Assembly (NCBI GenBank): GCA_014925825.1
Contig: JACGCK010000023.1
Span: 248,001 to 312,000 of the forward strand
DNA: 64,000 bases
Origin: Pholiota molesta
Taxonomy: Eukaryota > Basidiomycota > Agaricomycetes > Agaricales > Strophariaceae
Direction: 5' to 3'
Shown: positions 11,291-22,604 of the stretch, one piece after another
Layout: each line of letters opens with the position of its first letter
Position numbering within the stretch: position 1 is the first letter of the stretch
Position numbers and translations under genes: made by a program
Notes under the pieces: model-generated
Told to the model about the DNA's origin: nothing
The model's database searches: none
Seen by the model: only the letters and a program-made list of their open reading frames with translations

Positions 11291-13021
11291 GCACTAGTCC
11301 AAACGATGGCGATGCACATTCGCGTATGACGTCATTTCGTACCCCGACGTCCCGCCATCCGAAGTGCCTCATGCCTCCTTGATGCATCCACCTGACTCCG
11401 CCACCTCCTTCATTCTGTCTGTCATCGTCACCACCCGTCGAGGCCTTATCGCGAGTGCCACCTGGACTCGCTTGCATGCTACGCTGGCATCCGAACATTT
11501 CGTACACAGGTTTACAACTCACAGGCCAGAGTAGCGCTTTCTGTACCCATTGCCCCATGCCACGCAGTTCCAATCGCCAATGCCTACAGGCTACTCACAG
11601 CGGACTACGTATAATGATTTGCATGTGTCGGGCGAATCTCTTCCCCGCTCTCGTTTCACGATCCCCACCATGTCATGACTTATGATCGCCATCGTGTTCT
11701 ATTCAGAGCGACGCTATTTATCAACGGCCGTCCTCGCGCAATACACACTCATACTTCATCTGTGCCTGACACTCCTGCATCCACCACAGCTGCTTACAGA
11801 GCCTCCGACTCGCCCTTAAGCTTCATGTCAAGTTACCAGTCCTCGATTTTCGAGGACCATTCTCGCCGGGGATACCAGTTTCGATATCGATGGCGCTAAT
11901 TCATGCTAAGTATTACCCCAATTATCCATCACGTCCTCGGGCATAGCGCTATGTCATAGTACTAGCACTCCAGCCAGCGCATGGTGCATATCCAATCTCC
12001 TAGCGTTTATTTTACCATCTCTACTCGATAGAAGTACACTCGCGTTCACGAGTGCACTCTTCTGCAGGGATACCGTCACTTACCACTGTCACGTGTGTCT
12101 ATTTCTGAGACTGTTCATGCAAGCAAACATGCGCGTATTTTCCCTTGAGAACATCCGCACTTGGCCCTCGCTGACGCCTCGCAAGTCCCATCTTTAGCCC
12201 GCTTCCAAGAATCATAATCCCTATCCCCGAAACCTTGCCGACCGGCGACCATCTCACTCAGCTATTCGCAGGTCACTTTTAAATAAATCGCTAGTGGTTG
12301 GCGGAACAAAATCCTGAGCTTATGTGCTATAACTGAACCCACCGCTTTTCATGACAGATTCTATTGGCCTTACTACTAGGTTTTTGGACATGACATTGGA
12401 CACAGGATACTATGATGCCACGCTGACAAGACTTGGAAACTCCGTCCGGATTAATTTAGATTCTGTGCCACGCGCACACGCTTAACTGGGGCTCTGATAA
12501 TGATAATTGTGATCGTAATGATGAGCAGAATAAATGTTTGACACTCGCGGGGTGGGGTATTTATCGTGCTCAGCTGAGTAGGGAAGTTCAAGAATGACAA
12601 TTCGTGGATACATCAATATGCTTATATGCTCGATACTACTACGGTCGCTGGTGGGTTGGCTGGCGGGCTACAAGTCAGAGTTGACGTTGAAGTTGAAATG
12701 CAATCACTACTATTAGTCTATATACTACTTAACGCTGGTTCCACGACGCTGACCATGGCTACTGGGGCAAACTATTAGAGTTACTAACTCAAAGATCAGC
12801 GTCTTCAAGCTTCAGACTTTCTCTGGCTTTGCTGAAGCCTGCAGGCTTCAATATTAAGCGCTTAAGCGCTCGAGGTGCAAGAAGTCATGTGACCTATAGT
12901 AAATTTCGACAACCGCCGACGCGCCATGTCATTTGAATAGGCTTGTCACCGAACTCCAGACCCCAGTCCTCTCCTCCTATCCCGTGCCTCTGCAAATACT
13001 CTCCCGAGGCATTCTTTCAAT
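11291..13021. other. Intergenic, no gene seen apart from palindromes
   Basis: About 1.7 kb between the divergently oriented RhoGEF and mitochondrial ribosomal protein genes. It presumably contains both promoters. No open frame here looks coding. The notable structure is a pair of perfect palindromes near 12833-12870, entered separately. Confidence 0.45.
12833..12870. repeat. Two adjacent perfect palindromes
   Basis: Positions 12833-12850 are a perfect 18-bp palindrome (TGAAGCCTGCAGGCTTCA). Positions 12857-12870 are a perfect 14-bp palindrome (AGCGCTTAAGCGCT) that overlaps a shifted palindrome at 12854-12865. They lie 6 bp apart and 150-190 bp upstream of the mitochondrial ribosomal protein start codon. 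They could be dimeric regulator sites or a remnant of a small inverted-repeat element. Function is unknown. Confidence 0.6.
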
Positions 13022-14314
13022 ATGTCTCTGCGGTATTTGACGCAACGCACGGCTTTGTCCGCCACGACGCAAAACCCGGCTTTGACCAACTTCAACCATC
13101 TTCGACGTATCCCTCGGGCCTGGCTGATTCGGCGGTCGAAACACGACCCAAAGTTGAAGTCTGTTCGACCCGCAGACCGCATTAAGTGGTGGAACATTGT
13201 CCCTGGAGATCAAATTCGTTTGCGCGGAGACAAAGAAGCTACTATTCATGAAGTGCTCAGTATAAACCGGCTGAGCAATCGAGTCTTCCTCAAAAACACC
13301 GCCGTGCGTCGCTTAATGCACATATTGAACCTTTTTTTAATACGACACGATTGTTTTTAGGCTGCCCCAAAGGATGCTTCTCAACCCCCGCCGACAAAGA
13401 ACTACCATTATTCCCGATGCCAACTGTATGTCGGGGAGTATATGGCACCTCCGAAGGAAGATCCGACAGGGCCTGCTAAATTACAACCGTATGTCCTCTA
13501 GCACTCTTGCTTGGATAATTATATAAATTATGTCCTGCAGTACGTTTGCATCGCGTATGGAACGTCGGCACCTTACTGGGATCACCTTCGACATCGCTTC
13601 ATATGGAGGAGATACGCTGTGGCTACTGTTCCTAAACTACCCCATTGGAAGACCGGACACAGGATTCGCATCCCATGGCCCGCCTCCGTTAAACGAACTT
13701 ACCCATCTGGTAAGTTATGTTTTCACTTTATGTTCGTTAGACTGTCACTGAACATTCTACCTCAGCTGGATTTTACGATACGCCCAAGGATGTTGTCGAG
13801 CAAGTAACCTACAAACTACCGGCATTCGACCCCTCGCCTTTCGCCGCCCTTCCTCCGCTACCAGCAGAGACTGAATATCTTGACCTCATCTATAATCCTT
13901 CTCCAGAGCAAAACTACGACCCATCGGCGCCCTTTGAACGTACCTGAAAATGGACCTCACCAACCCTCACTCCCGCGCCAAGAAGCTGCAGAGATGGAAG
14001 ATCCGACAGTCGATCATCCACTCACAATTGAAGGAAATCACGGACTATGAACTTGCGCACCTCGAAGGCCGTACAGAGAGGCAAGCAAAGGCGGATGCGG
14101 CGTTCAGGTGGCGAGAGCAGTTAAGAAGGAGGCAGCGGAGAGGAAGAAAGTCAGATGGATGCATGCCGACAAGTTGGAATCCTGGAAGCGCAAGAATGTC
14201 AGCAAGGCGAAGAAGGAGGAGAGGCAGCGTCGTCGTCTTACTGAGCTGATGCTGGGTGACGAGGAAAACCAGGTTATACCCGCCGCTTTGAAGGCGCAAA
14301 AACCAACTGCATGA
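13022..14314 (+). CDS. Mitochondrial large-subunit ribosomal protein of the L24 family (KOW), with apparent frame breaks
   Basis: Component of the mitochondrial 54S ribosomal subunit. Exons: 13022..13303, 13361..13488, 13541..13709 and 13766..14314. The N-terminus is an arginine-rich presequence (MSLRYLTQRTALSATTQNPA) and then RIPRAWLIRRSKHDP. The KOW-type block is DRIKWWNIVPGDQIRLRGDK, followed by IHEVLSINRLSNRVFLKN. Fungal-specific C-terminal blocks follow: APYWDHLRHRFIWRRYAV, RIRIPWPASVKRTYPS, DLTNPHSRAKKLQRWK and ERKKVRWMHADKLESWKRK. These blocks sit in different frames. The breaks fall at about 13553-13562 (after FASR), 13938-13947 (after PFER) and 14111-14120 (after FRWRE), and each is repaired by one extra base at a short run. 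All exon-intron signals are otherwise good. Since the protein is normally essential for respiration, I read these as missing bases in the assembly rather than gene decay. Confidence 0.82.
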
Positions 14315-14664
14315 TAGATATCTAATACGCGTAATCATATTTATAATCTCTATGTTCTCCGCTCTGGGTCCGAGGATGCGAACTGGAAGAGCACTCATAA
14401 TTCATCCAAGCTAACACTCAGCAGCGTCCCGGCATGTGTGGGAGGATCCTTGATGAAGTCACAGTGGCAGGAAGCGGGTTCGGCTGGGTTTGAAATGATA
14501 CCATCTTCCACACTCATATCACTCTCATTAGTTCGCATGCAAAGGCGAACTTGACTGAAATAGGCGTTAAGCACCATTCAGTGTGCAAACTCTAGTTGAT
14601 AATACGACGAGCGACGAGTCACCCCATCATTCCTTCTTCACCCATACCCAACACCAGCCTTTTC

Positions 14665-16304
14665 ATGTCATTACCGCCAGGCTCTCCTGAAGCCTTATAC
14701 CATGCAATTCCTCAGCCAGACGACAACCCCAGTGCATCTCAGATCGAATAGACAACGACGACGAAGCCGTTGAGCCTTCTCCGCAGTCCCCAGCGGTTCA
14801 AGCGATCCCGGTCGATCCACAAATACGATGGATCCACTTCATACTGGGCTGTGCAGTATTATTGCCTTTCAATGGTTTGTTCGTCCTGTTGTAATCCTAT
14901 CTACTTGCTAATTGTCGCGCTTGCTTCTAGTGATAATCACAGCGATGCCTTTCTTTCTCTCTCGATTATCTACCTCTCCTCTGCGATCAGCATTCGCCTC
15001 ATATCTCACCACCTCATTTACCGCTGCCAACTTCATATTCCTGGCTCACGCAACTGCAACATCAAAGACGGTCAGTGGCCTTTATATCTTCTTAAACCAA
15101 GAATATGTACTAATCGCGGAAAGTCAGACTAGTCCCTCTAAGCAAACGCGGTCCTCAATCGTGTGGCTCATTATCCTCAATTCCTTCCTGACTCTAACCA
15201 CCTTCTTCGTCCCTCGCCGGTGTATTTTTCGCTTTTGTAATCTTCAACGGCTCTGCTCAAGCCATCGTAGGCGCATACCTGCAGACGTCCACCATCGCAG
15301 TCGCATCACTATTTGGGCCTCCAGCTGTGCAGGCAATGATGGCGGGTCAAGCCGCCGTCGCGGTTGCAGTCAGTGGAGTCCAAGTTGTGAGTGCGGCTGC
15401 TTCTGTATGGGGCAAACCCTCGACATTCGTGAGCGATGGTTCTGCAGAGGAGCGTTCAGCCTTCGTCTTCTTCTTCCTATCCACGCTATTCCTGCTCGTT
15501 TGCGGGTGGCGCATGCCTGGTTAGTGAAGATGCCGGCTTACCACACCGTCGCGGCAGGTTTGGAACGTGGTGCGAAGAAATATCAAAGCGAGGCTGGACA
15601 CGAGCGCGAACACTGGGGTTTAATCTCAGCGAACCGACGCGCTCGTCTGGCATGGATAAAGCAAATTATTTCAGAATTGCGAAACTCAATATGCCCTTTG
15701 AAATAGGAGTGGCATACGTCTTCGTGGTCACCTTGGTATGTGTTTCGCTCTGACTATCATATTATGCCTTCTCATATCTCAATATATTTACCATCTCTAC
15801 AGGCCGTTTATCCTCCCATAACAACCTCGTTCAACCTACCAATCCTAATACACATCCTCTACTCTTCAGCGCGGTGCATTTCTGGTCTTCAACATTGGCG
15901 ATTTTCTAGGACGTTATATTTGCTCATATCCATTCTTCCTTGTATGGTCCTCCAAACGACTCTTAACACTATCAGCAGCGCGCACGCTCTTCATACCCTT
16001 GTTCCTGATGTGTAACGTGCAACGAGGTGCCTCCACAGTCCCTTACGATCCTATCATCAGTTCGGATCTACTGTTTATGATCATTCTCTTCCTGTTTGGG
16101 GGCTCGAACGGATATGTCTCGAGCTTGTGCATGATGGCTGCCCCATCTCTAGAACACAATCCCAGACTCAAGGGACGAGCGGAGGACGTGGATGTCGCCG
16201 CCACCGTCGCTAGCTTCTGCTTGGTTGGGGGCTTGGCTCTAGGCAGTATCGCTAGCTTCGCGGTAAAGGGAGCTATATGTGGATGCAACCCTTTTACCAG
16301 TTAG
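14665..16304 (+). CDS. Equilibrative nucleoside transporter (ENT/SLC29 family), with several apparent frame breaks
   Basis: Multispanning membrane protein that moves nucleosides or nucleobases, probably at the plasma or vacuolar membrane. Start ATG at 14665 (MSLPPGSPEALYHAIPQPDD); exons include 14665..14874 and 14931..15070, then about 15128 onward, with a late intron from 15736 to about 15802. ENT blocks seen: IHFILGCAVLLPFN, ITAMPFFLSRLSTSPLRS, SYLTTSFTAANFIFLAHAT, FNGSAQAIVGAYLQTSTIA, FEIGVAYVFVVTL, SKRLLTLSAARTLFIPLFL and the C-terminal DLLFMIILFLFGGSNGYVSS followed by VAATVASFCLVGGLALGSIA. The blocks are complete and in order but occupy changing frames. Breaks lie near 14748, 15213, 15502, 15615, 15829 and 15881. 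All but 15213 fit one lost base, for example HF-LVFNIGDFLGRY needing CC where C is present. This is the most heavily broken gene in the window. Confidence 0.8.
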
Positions 16305-17006
16305 ACTTTACTCTAGATTAGGTTACCTGACCCATCCTGGCCGGCTGGTATTGTACACTTTATTGGGCTTTATAATAATAATCTGCTATAAATCCGTGAT
16401 TGACATTTTCGAATCAGTGTTCTGAGCACGAAATGAATAATCATCTTCAGAATATTATGATTGTGTGATATCTTTCCTGTCGAAATGCAGTCGGAATCAA
16501 AGATTGTCCAACTTCAGTCTAATTTCTTTGCTATCTGTCAACTATTTGTTGGCTTGAGAGCAACTTGAGAGAGAATAAGTATCATAAGTTGTTTTTTTAT
16601 TATTGCTGTTGGAACGCAGTGGTGGAAGGCTCAAGTACTCAACGTTCGATATTTCAAGGCTCACATTCACTCAACGTTCGCTACGCCGTTCAAAACAACG
16701 CCCTACAACGCCACTGCGCCTTGACTGCGACATTCGTTGGACATTCGATGATCAACGGCACTCGCTGATCAATACAGTTGAACGTGGGAAAATCAAGTAC
16801 GGATATCTCTCCTCTTTCCATCTCATGTGTCATGTGTCCGAAGCAAGCAGAGCTGATACCAGGCATCCGAATCGCGGCTCTTGGTAATTCGACACTTACC
16901 GTGGATAAAGCAGGACTCATAAATGGAACAAGCATTGGAACACCGCCCGGGGATTTAAACGCTGGAATGAAGCTGGGTGACTGCTTCCCATTCACATCCA
17001 TCCAAC
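16305..17006. other. Intergenic, no gene seen
   Basis: Between the ENT stop and the BBE-enzyme start. An 11-bp direct repeat (CTCAACGTTCG) occurs twice, near 16638 and 16670. No open frame with protein character is present. The promoter of the downstream flavoenzyme should be here. Confidence 0.5.
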
Positions 17007-18791
17007 ATGGTCGATACGACATCTTTGTTGCAAGAGCTCAAGGGCGACGTTATCACTCCCGAACATCCTGGCTACAAGGAAGCGATCGCACGCTGGGCAG
17101 CGAACGCTGAACGCAATGCCAAAATCGTCGCTTTCGTAAAGGACAACCAGGACGTTGTAGCTTCTATCAAGTTTGCGCGTGCGAATGGTCTCCCTATCGC
17201 CGTCCGTGGCGGTGGGCACAATGTTTCTGGCGCATCATCTGTCGAGGATGGGCTTGTCATCGATCTTTCACGCTATTTGAACGGGGTGATCATCGACCCG
17301 CTGAAGAAGCTCGCATACGTGGGCGGTGGCGCGATTTGGGAGACTGTCGATGTGGAAGGAATTAAACATGGTCTGGCTACTGTTGCAGGAACTGTGAACC
17401 ATGTTAGTTGTTCCTTCTAGGTAACATATTGAACATCACTGACGGTACGACAATAGACTGGTGTCGGCGGGTTAGTATATCTAAAGTTGAACAGCGATCA
17501 TTGGATTGATGATTCTCAAGACTCGTTCTCGGTGGCGGATATGGATGGCTTACTGGCGCTCATGGATTAGCCATCGATAATGTTGTCCAGGTTGATTTTT
17601 CCCGAACGATCTTTGTTATCCGTGTTAATCTCCACAATGGTTTAGGCAACGGTTGTAACAGCAGATGGCTCGATTTTAACAGCAAGTAAAGACGAGAATG
17701 AAGATCTGTACTTTGGCATCCGAGGTGGAGGCGGCAATTTCGGTGTTGTCACTGAATTTGTATTCCAGCTACACCCACAACGGTCCACAGTATATGCTGG
17801 GATGCTCATATTTACTCCCAACTCTCTGGAAAAACTCCTTGAAACAACAAGATCGTGGTGGGAAACCGTAAGCAAAGACGAAGGCATGTTGCAAGTCACT
17901 ACCGTTGGTCCAGATGGCAATGTAAGCCATTCGTTGCCTATATCTCACTACGTGAAATTGTGCTTGACATTTGTTCTTAATTAGCCTGCAATTGTACTGT
18001 TTGTTTTCTTTAATGGATCCGAAGCTGAAGGTAGAGAAAAGTATAAGCTCTTCTTCGACATCGGTACGTTGAAATTATCTGCTCCAATCATCATCTCTGA
18101 ATGTTTTGTTAGGACCTGTTGCCGACCTGACCAAAGAAACTCCTTACGGAGAGCTGAACAGCCTTCAGGTACATGATCAACGTCTTATTAGCAACTTCGA
18201 CGACTGATTTTTTATTTTTATTTGCAGAATCGTATGGTTGGATACGGCAAATCGGTTTATTGGAAAGGAGTCGCTAGCAAGCATACGGATTATCCATCTA
18301 TCAAAGCAGCACATGAGAAGGTAATCGAAGCTGTCAACACTGGAACTTTCAACGCCGCTATCATTTACGAATATTTCCCACTCGACAAAGTGAACGGCGT
18401 GCCACGCAATGTGACTGCCTTCCGGCGAGAAATGGTCAACAACGTTTTGATCAATGTAACTTGGGATGGGAAGATACAAGACCACACCGAAGATGCCCGC
18501 AAAATCAGTCATGAGATTTCCGACATCATTAACTCCCCTCAATCAGACTTGACGAAGTCGGAAACTTTGGGCTACAGTAATTATGGTGAAGTTCTTCCTG
18601 TCTAAAAGGGTACTGTGCTGTTCATCTAACACTGGTATCATATAGATCCTGACGCTTCAGCAACATCAAGAGAAGGAGTTGACAAGGCCAAAAATGTCTT
18701 CGGAGAGAACTATCCCAAACTCCAATTTATCAAGAAACGCTATGACCCAGAAAACATCTTCAACAAGTGGTTTGCTATTGTACCAGCGTAA
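17007..18791 (+). CDS. FAD-binding BBE-type oxidoreductase, probably intracellular and mono-covalently flavinylated
   Basis: Berberine-bridge-enzyme-like flavoprotein of the VAO/PCMH fold. Eight exons, all in frame: 17007..17402, 17457..17470, 17521..17590, 17646..17921, 17985..18063, 18113..18168, 18228..18585 and 18646..18791, 464 residues. The PCMH FAD domain contains IAVRGGGHNVSGASSVEDG, whose histidine is the usual covalent FAD attachment site, and later LVLGGGYGWLTGAHGLAIDN and FGIRGGGGNFGVVTEF. The C-terminal BBE domain ends YPKLQFIKKRYDPENIFNKW. The position that carries the second FAD-linking cysteine in bicovalent members (the GxC..GxGG loop) here reads GTVNHTGVGG, without cysteine. 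There is no signal peptide, unlike secreted oligosaccharide oxidases. Exon 2 is only 14 nt. The substrate cannot be told from sequence; the DUF302 gene follows about 600 bp downstream on the same strand. Confidence 0.9.
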
Positions 18792-19387
18792 ATTCTTACC
18801 CTGTCCTAATAGTACCACTAGATTTAATATGGTTCCTACCTCGTTCGATATGAAACCACTGTAAGCCATTCCGACGCATCTAGGAAAACCCACTTTCCCC
18901 AACTGAAATCAAGATGATCATGCCGATGGCCGCACCATGAGCACTGGCCTTGATATAGCGAAGGATCAATCTAGATTTACCGGACTGTGATTGTGCACAC
19001 GCCAAAGGAGGATCTTACCCAACATCACGGATTTTCTCTGTGCTCGGGCGAGACTGCATCTCCCCGATATCATACTTACCATTATAATTGATAAAAGCCC
19101 TCCTTGAGCTTGAATGCTGGGCAACACCAGCGTTTGAAGGAGGATACGCCTACAATGACGCAAAGCAAAATAACCTTCGGCTCTCAAAAATTAGTAACGT
19201 CAAGTCCTCGAGGCAATTGCCACTTTTCCATTGAGCCTAAAACCAAGACAGCATGACAACAAGGCATTTTGCTGGAGAATCTCGGCTAAGTAAGTTGGAT
19301 TCGGGCAGAGTTTACTCAGTCCTGACATATTTATAACGTCTGAAGGTCTGGCCAGTTCTTTACCAACTAAATATCCCCAAGACGAAG
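18792..19387. other. Intergenic, no gene seen
   Basis: Spacer between the flavoenzyme and the DUF302 gene, on the same strand. No coding frame recognised. Confidence 0.5.
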
Positions 19388-19974
19388 ATGGATAAGAGCA
19401 CCATCACAGAAGCCACCATCAAGCTCGTCCAAGTCGACACGACTGTGCCGTTTGCAGAAGTCATCGCGCGCCTTGACCAAGAGGTCAACAAGGCTGGATC
19501 GCAAAATATTATTGGGGGCCTTCAGAAATCCCAAACTCAGGAGCAATTCGAAGCGACTGTGAAAAACACACTTAAATCCGATTTTTTGTGAGTGGGCCGC
19601 ATCGAATCCCCGAGTCATACATCTCACAGAGTGCTATATAACTTAGGTACTTCAACGAAATTCCTCACCACAAATTGATAAGATTCGATGGCGTCAACAG
19701 GCCGGCCATTCTTGTCTACTACATTGGAGATCCAACCATTGCGCAGGTCATCTTGAAACACAACCCACTTGCTGCTTACAATATTCCGCCGCGCTTGATG
19801 TTAATCGAGAAACCCAATGGAGCTGGAGCGTCGATTCATTATCACCTTTTCTCGTCAGTTATGGGAATTCAAGGTGGAGAGAACCCCTCGGAATTGCAGA
19901 AACAATTGGAGATTTTGGATAGGAAGGTGGACAAATTGGTTAGCACAATTGCAGCTCAGAAGATTGCTGCGTAG
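19388..19974 (+). CDS. DUF302 family protein
   Basis: Two exons, 19388..19587 and 19647..19974 (intron 59 nt, GTGAGT donor), 175 residues, intact. The N-terminal half (DTTVPFAEVIARLDQEVNKA) and the middle (LIRFDGVNRPAILVYYIGDP, then IAQVILKHNPLAAYNIPPRL) match the pattern of the DUF302/TT1751-like fold: a strand-helix start followed by 'lvyeiGnP..A..il..nP.aa..lPlr'. The C-terminus is a coiled coil (ELQKQLEILDRKVDKLVSTI). No signal peptide or membrane segment. The molecular function of the family is not established. The TATA-like sequence CATATTTATAA lies about 65 bp upstream of the ATG. Neighbouring the flavoenzyme may be coincidence. Confidence 0.82.
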
Positions 19975-20274
19975 GATGAAGGAAGCTTTATATTTTATAG
20001 CTCATAGAGCTCAGATATACTTGTGATGCATTTGTGATTGATGAGAGATGTCAAGCAATATATACAGAAACAGAATATGGATATGAAGATGAATGCAAGA
20101 TTGACATGGTAATGAGATATTGTTTGCTAATCAATAGCGGAAGATAAGCGGAAGAGATGACTTGAGAAGTTATAGGAAGAAAGAGACTGACGAACATAGC
20201 CCATGACGTGTAAATAAAGCAGATGTAATGTTTGAAACTTTGAATATTCATGCCGTAAAATTTTCGTAAAAATC

Positions 20275-21768
20275 TTACATCCAAGCATATTGGCAACTAA
20301 GGTCGCCGATCTCGCAGATGACATCAGCGTTGTGCAGATCAACGTCGACAGTGAGATCCCGTTGCTCAAATTCTTTAGAACCGGGAAGGAAGCCATCGGA
20401 TCCAAATTCAATCATCAAGTCATCCATTTCCTGACGAGACACATGGCCTTGGAGATCGAACACCAAGTAAACCTCACTCGCTCCAACAGAAGCAAGGCCT
20501 TCGACAGACATCACCTCATGAGAGGGCTGATGGTAATCAAGGTTGTCGGCAAAAGGCTGAGCAGAGTTTGAAGCAATAGTTTGCGGCTGTTCTGGCAGAG
20601 CAGTCGCAGAAAGAGAGGTGGGGGAATGAAGGGCTTCAGCTTGCTCAGGGAGAGTGTGTGGTGAGATCGCCTCCATCATCGTCATGGCTGGGGGGTTCCA
20701 CATGGCAGTGTTGAAAGGTCCAGTAGAGATCGATGAGGCATCAAAGCTCTGAAAGCCTTGTGTACGAGGATCAAACTGTGCAACTGGTCTCAGCACGCGA
20801 TGCAAAGTGAAAAAAAAATATAGAATCTACCATAATCTGATTGTGCATTGGATAAATAGTGTTGTTGCCTTGATCGAACATAAAAGGCGAGAGCGTCTCA
20901 TCTTGCGCACAGTTTTTGAAGCCAAGTGAGATAGAGGGACGGTGAGAAAGAGTCAGCTGAGGAGAGATCATCATCGAAGAGACAGCTTGCATCATTGAGG
21001 GTGTCTGAGGTGGGAGGGAAAGAGGAGAAGGGGGAGGATTATGAGGTGGAGTTTCGACCTCGGTAATCAGATGGCGAAAAGAGGACAGGGATCGATTGTC
21101 TACTCCGACACTGCGGGGCCTTTTCGGCCGGCGATTTTTGCTTGATGGAAGAGCTGGACCCTTGAAAGGTGTATATATTTCCCTCAATCGTGTAATTTCT
21201 TCCGTCAGCCTTCCATCCTTGTTCGACTTGTTCTTAGCGGCGCGCGATCCACGAGGCGCTGAAGGAAACTTGGAGCGAGAGTATCGCTCCCGACGCGTCA
21301 TTTCTTCCTTCATGGCGGGGTCCATGTTCTTCGAGTTTTGGATAATCAAGCGAACAAGATCTCGTTGGCCCGGGCGAAATTCAGTGGCGGAGGGGGCGAT
21401 GGACTGCTTTAGAAATCAGAACGGAAAAGGGGATGTGTTGTGAGCACGTACGGTGGATGGCAGAGTGGAAAGTGAAGGCAGACTAGAGGATGTAGTATCA
21501 GAACTGGTATTGGAAGTTCCGGAGTAGACTGGGATGTTTTCGAGGCGGTGGTAGATTGAGGAAAAGATAGAAAGGAAATTGCGGGATAGTGATGGGGTGA
21601 ATATTGCGGTCATCTTTTGGAGGGCACCAGGGTATTGTACTGTGAGTCGGAGAGGTGCTGGCATAGGCAGAGACAAACCTTTAGGCTTGATAGAAGCTGA
21701 ATGGGCGTCGGTCAGAATTGGACGATAAATGTACACGGCCAAGCGCTTTGCTCACTCGGAGAGGACAT
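20275..21768 (-). CDS. Hypothetical protein, 443 residues, low-complexity, possibly nuclear
   Basis: I do not recognise the family. Four exons join cleanly: 21768..21756, 21696..21452, 21403..20831 and 20775..20275. The first coding exon is only 13 nt, and its intron (59 nt, GTGAGC donor) is required to reach frame. The N-terminal part reads PLRLTVQYPGALQKMTAIFT. The middle is basic (MTRRERYSRSKFPSAPRGSR, then KNRRPKRPRSVGV, a possible nuclear localisation signal) with a short charged helix DGRLTEEITRLREIYTPFK, followed by a Pro/Ser-rich segment. The C-terminal 110 residues are acidic (VYLVFDLQGHVSRQEMDDLM). Composition suggests a regulatory or chromatin-associated protein, but that is inference only. 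Confidence 0.75.
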
Positions 21769-22604
21769 GATTACCCGCGAGGGGGTTGAGCTGCTTCAAG
21801 ACAAGAAGTAATTTGAAAGGCGAGATGGGGCGAGGTGGATATATCTAGACGCAGGGGAAGGGAAGAAGAGAAAGGTAATTGTTAGCGAATTCACCTGTTC
21901 CTTATATCCCGATCTGCCATGGTCCCAGGACTTTGTGTGAATAGCCACTTTGCATATCCCGTCCCGTTCACTGACTATTTTAAGCAACGTGTCCCTGAAC
22001 TCTTGACTTTCCTAAATGTCTGATCTAGGGCTCTGAAACAACTTGCAGCGCAAATATACGCTCGTAAAGACGAGACACGAAATGCCTTCATACATGGCCC
22101 TTTAAGCATACCATTGAAATCTGTATAGGATGCTCACCAAATTTTATGAGACAGTACTTGAGGACGTCTGCTTGCGCTCGCACTGGGCGTGAGATAGTGA
22201 CTATACCCTAGGGTCCTGAAAAGCATTCGGCAATCTTCTGTCTTCCTAAAAACGCCTTGAACACACCTCATGCCCACCGGGAACGCTTCGTATAGGGACG
22301 CGAGGCAAATACGATGACATACTCGTAGATACTTCCCATTGTTCATTAGCCGACACGACATATGAATCAAAGAAGATTGCCATTTTGGACTCAAGCTGAA
22401 GCCTTTTACAGGCCTCGGAGATCATAAGATCTTCCCCTGTTCCATTTGTCATTTTTTTTTGATCCGTCTCTAATGATTATTCTTATCAGCAAAGGCCTTA
22501 GATAAAAGTAAGATACTCACATTGTAGTCTATGTCAAACGAGTTGTTCTATACATCATAGTGAAGGTCGGCATCGTTCAATAGAGATACATTCATGCTGA
22601 CTTA
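21769..22604. other. Intergenic, one possible unassigned minus-strand exon
   Basis: On the minus strand an open stretch from about 22455 to 22246 (MTNGTGEDLMISEACKRLQL and on) looks weakly protein-like and ends near a GTGTGT donor-like site. I could not connect it to other exons or recognise it. The rest of the gap has no coding signal. Confidence 0.3.

Noticed and set aside
10752..11573. 273-codon minus-strand open frame rich in Met/Thr near its end
   Set aside because: The Met-rich part is an out-of-frame reading of a GAT/AAT repeat that encodes Asp/Asn in the better frame. I treat the region as possible 5' exons of the RhoGEF gene rather than a separate protein.
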